A DNA stretch of 31,095 bases from a virus, in the IMG/VR virus record IMGVR_UViG_3300042377_000090, positions 1 through 31,095 of that record; one strand, 5' to 3'. The translations under genes and the position numbers were made by a program. Positions 8,225-15,183 of this stretch are shown here, one piece after another. The first letter of the stretch is position 1; every line of letters starts with the position of its first letter. The notes below the pieces were generated by a model, which had not been told where the DNA came from, searched no databases, and worked only from the letters and a program-made list of their open reading frames with translations.

Positions 8225-10001
8225 TAATCTACACATACTAAGCCTAAGTGCTTACACAACGCCTACAATTCAAGAATCCAAACGTGATAACTGGGTTGAA
8301 TACGGCGAAGACAATAATTACTATTCTTTCCTGATTGACAGATACACGAACTCAACCACGAATTCGGCTATTATAAACAACATAGCGAGACTTGTTTACG
8401 GAAAAGGACTATCTGCCTTAGACGCTAACAGAAAGCCTGCTGAGTACGCTCAAATGATGGCTTTATTCAGTAAGGATGATATACGTAAAATTATTGTAGA
8501 TCGTAAAATGCTAGGTCAATATGCGTGGCAAGTTCATTACAACGATAAACACGACAAGATCCTTAAAGCGTTTCATATTCCTGTAAACTTATTACGTGCA
8601 GAAAAATGTAATAAAGACGGAGAAATTGAAGCTTACTACTACTCTGACGATTGGACAGATGTAAAGAAATATCCACCTTTACGCATACCTGCTTTCGGAT
8701 TCTCAAATGAGAAAATAGAAATCGTTTACTTCAAGCCTTATTCAGTTGGGATGAAGTATTATTCTTACGTTGACTATCAAGGATCTTTACCTTACGCACT
8801 TTTAGAGGAGGAGATAGCGGACTATTTGATCAATGAAGTACAAAACGGATTCTCAGGAACTAAAGTCGTAAACTTTAACAACGGAGTTCCTACGGAAGAG
8901 CAGCAATCAATGATTACTTCTAAAGTAATGAACAAGTTGACAGGTTCACGTGGTCAAAAAGTGATTGTAGCCTTTAACGATAACCAAGAATCCAAAACAA
9001 CTGTTGACGATATTCCTTTAAACGATGCTCCAGAACATTACACTTACTTATCAGAGGAGTGTTTACGTAAGATTATGCTAGGTCACAATGTTACTTCTCC
9101 TTTATTATTTGGAGTTGCTTCATCAAATGGATTCAGTGCTAATGCAGATGAGCTTAAAAACTCTGCAATCCTGTTTGACAATATGGTTATTAGACCATTC
9201 CAAGAGGAAATTTTAGAATCAATTGATCAGATATTAGCATTCAACGGAATCAGTTTAAAATTATTCTTTAGAACATTACAACCTTTAGAGTTCACAGACC
9301 TTGAAAACACGCAAACTGCTGAAGAAGTAGTTGAGGAAACAGGAGCAGACGCAACTCAGTTAAGCAAAATGGACAACGAAATTGCAGATGAGTTAATTAA
9401 TTGTGGTGAGGTTGTAGATGAAAATTGGGTATTAATTGACGAATTTGAAGTTGACTACGACCAAGAGGATGAAATCGACTTAGAGATTGCAAACGCAAAC
9501 AAATCTAAACAATCTTTATTGTCTAAAATATACAATTTTGTAAGTACAGGTACTGCTAATCCTAGAGCTAAATCAGAACAAGACGCAGTAGTTGACGGAT
9601 TCAAGTTCATTACAAGATATCGTTACGAAGGTGGCGTAAAAGACAACACACGACCATTTTGCAGGAAGATGGTTGCTGCAAACAAAGTATATCGCAAAGA
9701 AGACATCGTTAGAATGGGTTCTCAGGTAGTCAACGCAGGTTGGGGTGCTAGAGGAGCTGACACATACGACATCTTCCTTTACAAAGGTGGAGGTGCTTGC
9801 CATCACAAATGGATGCGTCAAACATTTGTTGCGTTTGAACAAGGACGTGGAATAGACCCGTTAAGTCCTAATGCAAAAACAATCAGTACAAACAAAGCAG
9901 AGAAAGCAGGTTACCGAGTTAGAAATCCACAACAAGTTGCAATGCGTCCTGTAGATATGCCAAATCAAGGCTTTTTACCAACCAATAAACGATTTAACTA
10001 A
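8217..10001 (+). CDS. Portal protein with extra C-terminal metal-site-like domain
   Basis: A 594-residue protein. Residues about 25-360 read as a phage portal: SFLIDRYTNSTTNSAIINN, VYGKGL near 61-66, a region around 95-130 with QYAWQV and HIPVNLLRAEKC, and a helical stem and crown segment with FGVASSNGFSANADELKNS near 298-316. The portal is the dodecameric channel for DNA at one head vertex. Residues about 450-545 add a separate domain with RPFCRKM (Cys482) and GGACHHKWMR (Cys528, His529, His530). That spacing recalls the C-terminal part of Mu gpF-type head morphogenesis proteins. No separate gpF-like gene is visible, so the portal may carry this function as a fusion. The stop shares one base with the next ATG (TAATG). 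Confidence 0.78.
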   Translation: MSDNLHILSLSAYTTPTIQESKRDNWVEYGEDNNYYSFLIDRYTNSTTNSAIINNIARLVYGKGLSALDANRKPAEYAQMMALFSKDDIRKIIVDRKMLGQYAWQVHYNDKHDKILKAFHIPVNLLRAEKCNKDGEIEAYYYSDDWTDVKKYPPLRIPAFGFSNEKIEIVYFKPYSVGMKYYSYVDYQGSLPYALLEEEIADYLINEVQNGFSGTKVVNFNNGVPTEEQQSMITSKVMNKLTGSRGQKVIVAFNDNQESKTTVDDIPLNDAPEHYTYLSEECLRKIMLGHNVTSPLLFGVASSNGFSANADELKNSAILFDNMVIRPFQEEILESIDQILAFNGISLKLFFRTLQPLEFTDLENTQTAEEVVEETGADATQLSKMDNEIADELINCGEVVDENWVLIDEFEVDYDQEDEIDLEIANANKSKQSLLSKIYNFVSTGTANPRAKSEQDAVVDGFKFITRYRYEGGVKDNTRPFCRKMVAANKVYRKEDIVRMGSQVVNAGWGARGADTYDIFLYKGGGACHHKWMRQTFVAFEQGRGIDPLSPNAKTISTNKAEKAGYRVRNPQQVAMRPVDMPNQGFLPTNKRFN

Positions 10002-10501
10002 TGGCAGAAGCACTATTTATCACACGCGATGACATCGTTCGTTACACGGCTTTAAATGGCAACGTAGACACGGACAAGTTCATTCAGTTTATCAAGATCG
10101 CTCAAGATATTCACATCCAGAATTACTTAGGTACAAAGCTATTCCAAAAGTTACAAGCTGATGTTATCGCAGGAACTCTTGCAGGAAACTATCAAACGTT
10201 AGTTGTTACATACGTCAAGCCAATGTTGATCCATTGGGGAATGGTGGAATATCTTCCTTTCGCAGCTTACACAATTGCAAACAAAGGAGTTTACAAACAT
10301 TCATCTGAGAACTCAGAAAACGTAGATAAAAACGAAGTAGACTATTTACTAGAAAAGGAAAGAAGTATTGCTCAGAACTACACACAGCGATTCATTGACT
10401 ATATGGCATTTAATCAGACGTTGTTTCCTGAGTATCGTTCAAACAAGAACAACGATGTATTCCCTGATTCAATGAATAATTATGTATCTTGGTATATATG
10501 A
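10001..10501 (+). CDS. Head-tail connector protein, DUF6712-like
   Basis: A 166-residue mostly helical protein directly after the portal. It has ITRDDIVRYTALNGNVDTD, IQNYLGTKLF and VKPMLIHWGMVEYLPF. This matches the helical connector family (gp6-like; DUF6712 in Bacteroidetes phages) that docks on the portal and closes the head after packaging. The placement beside the portal supports the call. It ends with ATGA, so the next small gene starts within its stop codon. Confidence 0.62.
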   Translation: MAEALFITRDDIVRYTALNGNVDTDKFIQFIKIAQDIHIQNYLGTKLFQKLQADVIAGTLAGNYQTLVVTYVKPMLIHWGMVEYLPFAAYTIANKGVYKHSSENSENVDKNEVDYLLEKERSIAQNYTQRFIDYMAFNQTLFPEYRSNKNNDVFPDSMNNYVSWYI

Positions 10502-10602
10502 GAAAACGGATTAAGCTAGGTAATTACAAACCTAAAGAAACTAATGTAGAGAAACTTCGTGTTTTTCTCGCTAAACTAAATAAAACAACAGTGCAAAAAT
10601 GA
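10498..10602 (+). CDS. 34-residue basic small protein
   Basis: A very short frame (MRKRIKLGNY start) joined by ATGA overlaps both to the connector gene (10498) and to the holin gene (10599). It has many Lys and Arg and no cysteines. I recognise no family. Its precise double overlap suggests that it is translated, perhaps mainly to carry ribosomes into the holin gene and set lysis timing. Confidence 0.5.
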   Translation: MRKRIKLGNYKPKETNVEKLRVFLAKLNKTTVQK

Positions 10603-11024
10603 AAACCAATTTAACCTTATTAGCATTCTCCATTTGCACAATTTTAGCACCTGTTAAACCTTTAGTAATCATTGCAATTTTATCTATTATTTTAGATACG
10701 TGTTTTGGTATCTGGCGTTCAGTTAAAAAAGGAGGATGGAAGTCAATTCGTTCCCGTAGACTATCTCACACCATTTCTAAAACACTTTTGTACTCAGGTG
10801 CTATCGTTTTTGTGTTTCTGTTAGAAAAGTACGTTGTAGCCGATATTTTAGGACACTTCATTGCAATTGAATTATTGTTAACAAAAGCGTTTACTTTCTT
10901 CTGCGTTTACACGGAAATAAAAAGCATCAATGAAAGTTACTTCTCAGTTACAGGAGTTAATGTATGGGATAAGTTCAAATCATTTGCAAAAAGAAGTAAA
11001 GAAACCTTAGACGATTTAAAATGA
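10599..11024 (+). CDS. Holin
   Basis: A 141-residue membrane protein just before the endolysin gene. Hydrophobic segments lie at about residues 5-35, 62-80 and 88-105. A basic loop sits between the first and second (SVKKGGWKSIRSRR), and the tail is charged and probably cytoplasmic (WDKFKSFAKRSKETLDD). It resembles the phage holin family of the phi29/toxin-secretion type. The role is to form lesions in the inner membrane at a set time so that the endolysin reaches the wall. The stop overlaps the endolysin start (ATGA), which makes the lysis module a translationally coupled set. Confidence 0.8.
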   Translation: MKTNLTLLAFSICTILAPVKPLVIIAILSIILDTCFGIWRSVKKGGWKSIRSRRLSHTISKTLLYSGAIVFVFLLEKYVVADILGHFIAIELLLTKAFTFFCVYTEIKSINESYFSVTGVNVWDKFKSFAKRSKETLDDLK

Positions 11025-11584
11025 CACTAATAGAAAAATACGTTAAGTTCACAAAGAAGTGGGAAGGTGGACTATCTAGGGACAAATCAGATTCAGCATC
11101 TAGCTATCCGTGTCCAACTGCTTACAAGGGAAAAACGGGATATCACACAAATGCAGGAATAACTTACAAAGCGTGGGTATCTTTTTTCGGTACTGATAAC
11201 GATGCTCGTTTTTACTTAATGAACGCTGCTGATTGGTTTGCAATATTTAAGAAAGGTTATTGGGATGGCGTTCGAGGTGATGCTTACAACTCACAAAACA
11301 TTGCAATATTTGTTACAGGTATGGCGTGGGGAAGTGGCGTTAAACAAGCATCCAAATCTTTACAGGTTGCTATCAATCATTGTGGCTTACTTTGTACAGT
11401 AGACGGAATTATCGGAACAAAAACAATACTACTTGCTAACTCAATCGAACCTAAAAAACTATTTGACGCATTGACTGCTGAAAGAGAAAGATTCTTTTAT
11501 GCAATTGGAGTAGGTAAAAACGCTAAATTCTTGACAGGATGGTTAAACAGACTAAACGATTATCGATATACATTTCGACCTTAA
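11021..11584 (+). CDS. Endolysin, glycoside hydrolase family 108 type
   Basis: A 187-residue peptidoglycan hydrolase. The N-terminal KWEGG (catalytic Glu15) followed by LSRDKSD and GITYKAW is the signature of GH108 lysozyme-like muramidases. The second half (about residues 105-187), with LQVAINHCG, VDGIIGTKT and LTAERERFFYAIG, matches the predicted peptidoglycan-binding domain that accompanies GH108. There is no signal peptide, so it depends on the holin. Its last 46 bases overlap the next gene in another frame, a compact arrangement also seen for Rz-type spanin genes. Confidence 0.88.
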   Translation: MTLIEKYVKFTKKWEGGLSRDKSDSASSYPCPTAYKGKTGYHTNAGITYKAWVSFFGTDNDARFYLMNAADWFAIFKKGYWDGVRGDAYNSQNIAIFVTGMAWGSGVKQASKSLQVAINHCGLLCTVDGIIGTKTILLANSIEPKKLFDALTAERERFFYAIGVGKNAKFLTGWLNRLNDYRYTFRP

Positions 11585-11997
11585 TTTTATTAGGTTCGTG
11601 TTCTGCTAATTATCACATCACAAAAGCAATCAAAAAAGGCTACCGATGTGACGAAACTAGCGACACAATACAAGTTTCGACAATAGACTCAATTCCTTAC
11701 GTTTTAAGAGACTCAATTTATTGGGAGAAGGTAATTGTTCAGAAAGATACAATCGTTCGTTACAAGGCTTCTTTCGTGCCTAAAACACGATTCCTGACAC
11801 GTATTGAATACAAGTACAAAACAAAATACATAAAAGCAGAAGCTCAGAAGGTAAAATATCAAAACAAGTACATAACAAAAACGAAAGTTAATTGGTTATT
11901 TGTGATTATTGCATTCATTCTAGGAATATTAGTTAAGTTTACACTTAATGAAACCTTTAGAAGTAGGTTACAACTTCTCACTAAACTCTATAAATGA
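11539..11997 (+). CDS. Probable unimolecular spanin (lipoprotein with C-terminal TM)
   Basis: A 152-residue protein whose gene begins inside the endolysin gene. The basic N-terminus and hydrophobic stretch end in a lipobox-like LLGSC (residues 17-21), so Cys21 would be lipidated and anchored in the outer membrane. The periplasmic part (about 25-115) is rich in Lys, Tyr, Thr and beta-forming residues. Residues 118-136 (NWLFVIIAFILGILVKFTL) form a clear membrane helix near the C-terminus. One protein joining outer and inner membranes is the u-spanin design known from phage T1 gp11. Position after holin and endolysin supports the role of fusing the membranes in the last step of lysis. The call is by topology, since spanins diverge too much for motif matching. 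Confidence 0.72.
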   Translation: MVKQTKRLSIYISTLILLGSCSANYHITKAIKKGYRCDETSDTIQVSTIDSIPYVLRDSIYWEKVIVQKDTIVRYKASFVPKTRFLTRIEYKYKTKYIKAEAQKVKYQNKYITKTKVNWLFVIIAFILGILVKFTLNETFRSRLQLLTKLYK

Positions 11998-13031
11998 AAA
12001 AAGAATTTCGTTACCGATTGAAACCTGATGAAGCTGAAATAGTTAATCAGTACAGAGCAATCAAAAGAGAATCAAATCAACTAGGTTTAGACGATGGAGA
12101 TGTAAAACACGGATGGTTAAAATCTAAAAACGCATCATTGTTCTTTAAAAATCCAAACTTTAAACAAGCTGAGGAAGTAAATTACAAAGAGCTGCAGGAG
12201 TTAATCTTGCAAGACATCAAAGATTTCAAACCTGAATATCCAACTATCTTCCGTAATCCATCAACAGACGGACACTTGTTAGTAGTTGACCCTGCAGACA
12301 TTCACATCGGAAAGTTATGTGAAGCATTTGAGACAGGTGAAGACTACAACAATCAGATCGCAGTTAAAAGAGTAAAAGAAGGAGTGCAAGGAATCTTAGA
12401 CAAGAGTTCTGGATTCAATATTGACAAGATACTTTTTATCGGTGGAAACGACATCCTTCACATTGATACTCCAAAACGAACCACTACAGGAGGAACACCA
12501 CAGGACACGGACGGAATGTGGTACTCTAATTTTTTAATCGCAAAACAATTGTATGTTGATATCTTGGAAACTCTGCTATCTGTCGCTGATGTGCATTTTA
12601 CCTTTAATCCATCTAATCACGATTACACACACGGATTCTTCCTTGCGGATGTTATTCAGACGTGGTTTAGAAACTGTGATAATATTACTTTCGATTGTTC
12701 TATTGCTCATAGGAAGGGATTTTTATATGGGAAGAATCTAATTGGAACAACACACGGAGATGGAGCAAAACACGATCACTTACCTTTATTGATGGCTACG
12801 GAGTTTCCTCACGAATGGAGCTTGTCTAAGCATCGTTATGTTTATACTCACCACGTTCACCACAAGACAAGTAAAGACTACATTGGAGTAACTGTTGAAT
12901 CGTTGCGTTCACCCTCAGGGACAGACTCGTGGCATCACCGAAACGGTTACCAGCATTCACCTCAGGCAGTTGAAGCATTCCTGCATCATAAAGATTTCGG
13001 ACAAGTTTGTAGAATATCACATATCTTTTAG
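11994..13031 (+). CDS. Calcineurin-like metallophosphoesterase
   Basis: A 345-residue protein with the full set of metallophosphoesterase motifs: DIH (Asp102, His104), GGND (Asp153), SNHD (Asn208, His209), HGDG (His254) and HHVHH (His286-His290). The two-metal site should cleave phosphodiesters. Phage members with this layout resemble SbcD/Mre11-type nucleases, but the substrate is not visible. Residues 1-90 are a Lys/Glu-rich N-terminal extension. It is the last gene of the late unit, coupled to the spanin gene by ATGA at 11994 and followed by a terminator. A DNA nuclease placed with lysis genes is unusual. It could act in late DNA processing or break down host DNA. Confidence 0.8.
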   Translation: MKKEFRYRLKPDEAEIVNQYRAIKRESNQLGLDDGDVKHGWLKSKNASLFFKNPNFKQAEEVNYKELQELILQDIKDFKPEYPTIFRNPSTDGHLLVVDPADIHIGKLCEAFETGEDYNNQIAVKRVKEGVQGILDKSSGFNIDKILFIGGNDILHIDTPKRTTTGGTPQDTDGMWYSNFLIAKQLYVDILETLLSVADVHFTFNPSNHDYTHGFFLADVIQTWFRNCDNITFDCSIAHRKGFLYGKNLIGTTHGDGAKHDHLPLLMATEFPHEWSLSKHRYVYTHHVHHKTSKDYIGVTVESLRSPSGTDSWHHRNGYQHSPQAVEAFLHHKDFGQVCRISHIF

Positions 13032-13039
13032 TATATTTG
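13006..13039 (+). promoter_or_regulatory. Bacteroidota-type promoter-like site at the end of the late unit
   Basis: TTTG at 13006-13009 and TATATTTG at 13032-13039 are separated by 22 bases, near the -33/-7 consensus of Bacteroidota promoters. It would start transcription near 13046, yet a terminator stands at 13065-13092, so only a very short RNA of about 45 bases would result unless termination is overcome. It could be chance, as such sites are frequent in A+T-rich DNA. Confidence 0.35.
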
Positions 13040-13064
13040 CAGCTCATAGTTTTTTGGTTAGGTT

Positions 13065-13092
13065 AGGGGATGTCGCAAGGCATCCCTTTTTT
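13065..13092 (+). terminator. Rho-independent terminator ending the late transcript
   Basis: An 8 bp stem, AGGGGATG (13065-13072) with CATCCCTT (13081-13088), containing one G-U pair. It has an 8-base loop and six T at 13087-13092. It closes the head-lysis-phosphoesterase unit and shares its 3' arm and T-run with the terminator at 7827-7854. Confidence 0.87.
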
Positions 13093-13127
13093 ATGGGTAT
13101 AACCTGAGAATTTGAAATATTTTTAAG

Positions 13128-13320
13128 GCTTTACCCTTATTTTATGACAAGAATTTCACAAATTTGTCAAGTTTATGTGACAAAAAAATGGACATTCTAG
13201 CGGACATTTACCCTTGTTCTGTTTGTTTTATCGGACATTTACCATTATTCTATTACAAGAATGTAACATATTTACCCTTGTTTTGTTACAAACATTTGCC
13301 ACTATTTTGATTTATTGGCA
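13128..13320. repeat. Iteron-like direct repeats with nested inverted repeats
   Basis: Five related units have the consensus CATTTACCCTTGTTTTG. Their TTACC-like cores begin at 13131, 13208, 13239, 13272 and 13296 (the last is TTGCC). Later spacings of 31, 33 and 24 bases are near three turns of the helix. GGACATT occurs at 13190, 13202 and 13233. TGACAA and its complement TTGTCA alternate at about 13145, 13164 and 13177. TTACA-AGAA-TGTAA (about 13253-13266) and TTTGTTACAAA (about 13282-13292) are inverted repeats. Such a group is typical of binding sites for a replication initiator or a regulator. Nearby genes encode a DnaA-domain-IV-like protein and an O-like initiator. Confidence 0.6.
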
Positions 13321-13411
13321 TTTGTATATGTGGGAAAATCCTACTTTAATGTTATTTTACATATTATTTTATTCATAACTGGTTATTTAAGTGCCAAAAA
13401 CATATTATAAT

Positions 13412-13427
13412 GTAACTTTTAAGTTAC
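13412..13427. repeat. Perfect palindrome, likely protein-binding site
   Basis: GTAACTT-TT-AAGTTAC has 7 bp arms and a 2-base centre. The loop is too short for an RNA hairpin terminator and no T-run follows it directly. A dimeric DNA-binding protein is the more natural reader. The GTAAC half-site also occurs within the repeat cluster at 13263. Confidence 0.55.
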
Positions 13428-13559
13428 TTTTTATACGCTATCAGGTATAAATTAAGTATATTTCTTTACATTATATGTTTTTCCATACATCTCAAATGCC
13501 TGTAAAATCAAGCGTTTTAAAAATAATTGTAAAAAAAATGAAAATAATTGTTGAAAAAG

Positions 13560-13590
13560 TTTGCTAGTTAAGAAATAGTCTTTATATTTG
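13560..13590 (+). promoter_or_regulatory. Strong Bacteroidota-type early promoter
   Basis: TTTG (13560-13563), a 19-base spacer and TATATTTG (13583-13590) match the Bacteroidota -33/-7 consensus (TTTG, N19-21, TAnnTTTG). Transcription would begin near 13597, leaving a leader of about 30 bases with a long A-run before the ATG at 13628. It is the likely host-read promoter for the early operon. Confidence 0.72.
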
Positions 13591-13627
13591 TATATAATTA
13601 ATTCACAAACAAAAAAAAACAAAGGCT

Positions 13628-13798
13628 ATGAAAACTGCAACTTTTAAATTTTACGCAATGACTTCTGAAGGTTTAAAGTACACTATTGTTACTCGTCCAT
13701 TATTAATGGTCTTGAGTAGTGGTGGTATTTTAGTAGAAATGGAAGGTAAACCAAAAGGTAAATGTATTGCATCAGAAAACGTAATATCAATTAACTAA
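13628..13798 (+). CDS. Small early protein, first gene after the main promoter
   Basis: A 56-residue protein (start MKTATFKFYAM, end SENVISIN), beta-rich with two Gly-rich turns (SSGGIL, GKPKGK). It is the first gene behind the best promoter, so it should be expressed at once after infection. This is the usual place for host-takeover proteins. No family recognised. The leader ends in AAAGGCTATG, similar to the AAACGCTATG before the next gene. Confidence 0.6.
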   Translation: MKTATFKFYAMTSEGLKYTIVTRPLLMVLSSGGILVEMEGKPKGKCIASENVISIN

Positions 13799-13808
13799 TA
13801 AAAACGCT

Positions 13809-13976
13809 ATGAAAAAACAAGAAATGATTAAAGTAATGATTGCAGAGGAAAAGCAATTATGGAAAGAAATGATGGAGTGTATTGACAAACTAGGATTACA
13901 CGACACTATTACAGATTTTGCAGTTGCAAGATGGTCAGCTGTCAATAAATTAGTATGTAAACTTAGAGGACTATGA
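13809..13976 (+). CDS. Small helical early protein
   Basis: A 55-residue protein, Met/Lys/Glu-rich in the first half (MIAEEKQLWKEMMECIDKLG), with a short Trp-containing second half (FAVARWSAVNKL). It is probably a helical hairpin. Its stop overlaps the next start (ATGA at 13973). Function unknown; it belongs to the immediate early cluster. Confidence 0.55.
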   Translation: MKKQEMIKVMIAEEKQLWKEMMECIDKLGLHDTITDFAVARWSAVNKLVCKLRGL

Positions 13977-14170
13977 AAACACTAAACGAAAATCAAAAAG
14001 ACATTTTAGGCACAGTAGTAGCATTGTCTTTATTTTGGATTGTAATGGGTTATTTTACAGCTACGCAACCTGACTATAGCCAAACCAATAAAGCTCCGCA
14101 AAACGTAAAAAAACAAACCCAAAGTCCTGTATTAGAGAAATACGGAGAACTAATCACTAAAAACAAATAA
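13973..14170 (+). CDS. Small single-span membrane protein
   Basis: A 65-residue protein with one membrane segment at about residues 11-29 (ILGTVVALSLFWIVMGYFT), followed by a soluble Gln/Asn/Lys-rich tail that would face the periplasm or cytoplasm. Start and previous stop overlap by ATGA. Small early membrane proteins of this kind sometimes block superinfection, but nothing in the sequence proves that here. Confidence 0.55.
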   Translation: MKTLNENQKDILGTVVALSLFWIVMGYFTATQPDYSQTNKAPQNVKKQTQSPVLEKYGELITKNK

Positions 14171-14171
14171 G

Positions 14172-14513
14172 ATGAACAAATTCGAAATAACAGACTACAC
14201 GCTTTCAGCTTTTAATATGCACTTGGAATATGTGTACGGAGAATATTATTACGAAGTTCTTTGCGACTTTGATTGGTCAGATGATTGTACAGGACATTAC
14301 ACAGACTTTTCAGTTACTCCTTTGTCAGGTACGTTTTTTCACGAAACTACAGACGAAAAAGGAAACATTGAAATCACGGACGATTACAAGCAATGGCTAC
14401 AAGACAAAGTAAAGGAGTTCAGAAACCAAACGCTTTGGCTATACAACGAATCACTAGAAAAAATGCGTGATTTAGATACTGACGAACAAGATTGGAGTTA
14501 CTATGGTATTTAA
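14172..14513 (+). CDS. Acidic early protein of unknown function
   Basis: A 113-residue protein with a strong negative charge (DFDWSDDCTGHYTDF near residues 32-46; DTDEQDWSYYG at the end) and many aromatic residues. Its acidic, aromatic-rich surface is reminiscent of DNA-mimic proteins, which phages use against nucleases, but this is only a resemblance in composition. It starts one base after the previous stop. The next gene begins inside its 3' end. Confidence 0.5.
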   Translation: MNKFEITDYTLSAFNMHLEYVYGEYYYEVLCDFDWSDDCTGHYTDFSVTPLSGTFFHETTDEKGNIEITDDYKQWLQDKVKEFRNQTLWLYNESLEKMRDLDTDEQDWSYYGI

Positions 14514-14631
14514 ACTACAAAGAATGATTAAGTTCTGGAGAACAAAGTCATCGCACGAAACAATCAGAGGTACATTCAATGAGGAATTGTACAAAAGAAT
14601 TTGTGAAATAAAATTTAATCAGACCTTATGA
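14503..14631 (+). CDS. 42-residue basic protein
   Basis: A short frame (MVFKLQRMIKFWRT start) that begins 11 bases before the end of the acidic gene and ends in an ATGA overlap with the next. A second ATG at residue 8 is a possible start. It is basic, with one Cys and no recognised domain. The couplings on both sides support translation. Confidence 0.45.
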   Translation: MVFKLQRMIKFWRTKSSHETIRGTFNEELYKRICEIKFNQTL

Positions 14632-14861
14632 CACCAAAAGAAAAAGCAATAGAACTAGTTGATAAAATGGAAAAAGATTTCCAATATTTTGCAAGTAGAG
14701 AAATAGCAATTAAACACGCATTAATTGCAGTTGATGAAATGATACGATTTGAAAAAGCAAGTATTAATTTAATGAACGATTTTATGAAAGTAGTAAACCT
14801 AGGGTTTGATAGAAAAGGGTTTTATTATGAAGATGTAAAAAAAGAAATCGAAAAGTTATGA
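14628..14861 (+). CDS. Small helical early protein
   Basis: A 77-residue protein of alternating charged and hydrophobic residues, including KAIELVDKMEKDFQYFASRE. It looks like the short helical proteins of the type MTPKEKAIELVDKM that recur in Flavobacteriia phages, where several lie in a row. Function unknown. ATGA overlaps on both sides. Confidence 0.55.
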   Translation: MTPKEKAIELVDKMEKDFQYFASREIAIKHALIAVDEMIRFEKASINLMNDFMKVVNLGFDRKGFYYEDVKKEIEKL

Positions 14862-15070
14862 AATATTACTGGAGAATGAAAAACGGAAACTTAATTGATG
14901 TTGATCAAATGACTGAAACGCATTTACGCAACACGTTAAAAATGATTGTGAGAAATAGTCAGGTCAAAACAACTAAAACACGAATAGGAAACATAGAACA
15001 AAACTTTATGGAGGAAGTTTACCTAGAGTATGCAGACGAAGAAACACTAGAAAATTTTTACGGGTTTTGA
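14858..15070 (+). CDS. Small early protein
   Basis: A 70-residue protein beginning MKYYWRMKNGNLIDVDQMTE, which resembles the short WRMKNGxxIxVDxM-type phage proteins of unknown role. It is charged throughout and has no membrane segment. It overlaps the genes on both sides: ATGA upstream, and downstream a TTG start inside its TGA. Confidence 0.5.
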   Translation: MKYYWRMKNGNLIDVDQMTETHLRNTLKMIVRNSQVKTTKTRIGNIEQNFMEEVYLEYADEETLENFYGF

Positions 15071-15183
15071 GTTACAAGAGAAAAGAAAACTACGAAGCTT
15101 CGATGCTTGGAATAGCATTAAGTTTAGTGCTAGGAGCAGTGATAATTTTAGTATCAGGAATCATTAAATTATTTACGTTATGA
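15067..15183 (+). CDS. 38-residue membrane protein with TTG start
   Basis: A short frame starting at TTG (15067, overlapping the previous TGA as TTGA) and ending in ATGA with the next gene. The first 12 residues are polar and basic (SYKRKENYE). Residues 13-36 form one membrane helix (MLGIALSLVLGAVIILVSG). The TTG choice rests on the overlap; the ATG at residue 13 would remove the polar N-terminus. Small single-span proteins recur in this phage (13973, 21109, 21432). Confidence 0.45.
   Translation: MSYKRKENYEASMLGIALSLVLGAVIILVSGIIKLFTL

Larger units (their letters stand above)
13032..13627. other. Main gene-free region, candidate origin and control region
   Basis: This 596 bp stretch is the longest without a gene. 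No convincing frame exists on either strand. It divides the late genes from the early genes and is markedly A+T-rich. In order it holds a weak promoter-like site running into it, a terminator, a cluster of direct and inverted repeats (about 13,128-13,320), a perfect palindrome (13,412-13,427), a very A+T-rich stretch, and a strong promoter-like site (13,560-13,590). This is the build of a phage replication origin combined with an early promoter. Confidence 0.65.

Noticed and set aside
12895-13107. 70-codon frame across the end of the metallophosphoesterase gene
   Set aside because: It overlaps the real gene in another frame and runs through the terminator hairpin.
13128-13320. CRISPR array
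   Set aside because: Repeat units are degenerate and only about 17 bases, spacing is irregular (77, 31, 33, 24) and no cas gene is present. Iteron-like sites fit better.
14230-14412. 60-codon frame inside the acidic early gene
   Set aside because: It is wholly inside 14172-14513 in a second frame, with no coupling to a neighbour and a poor protein-like pattern.
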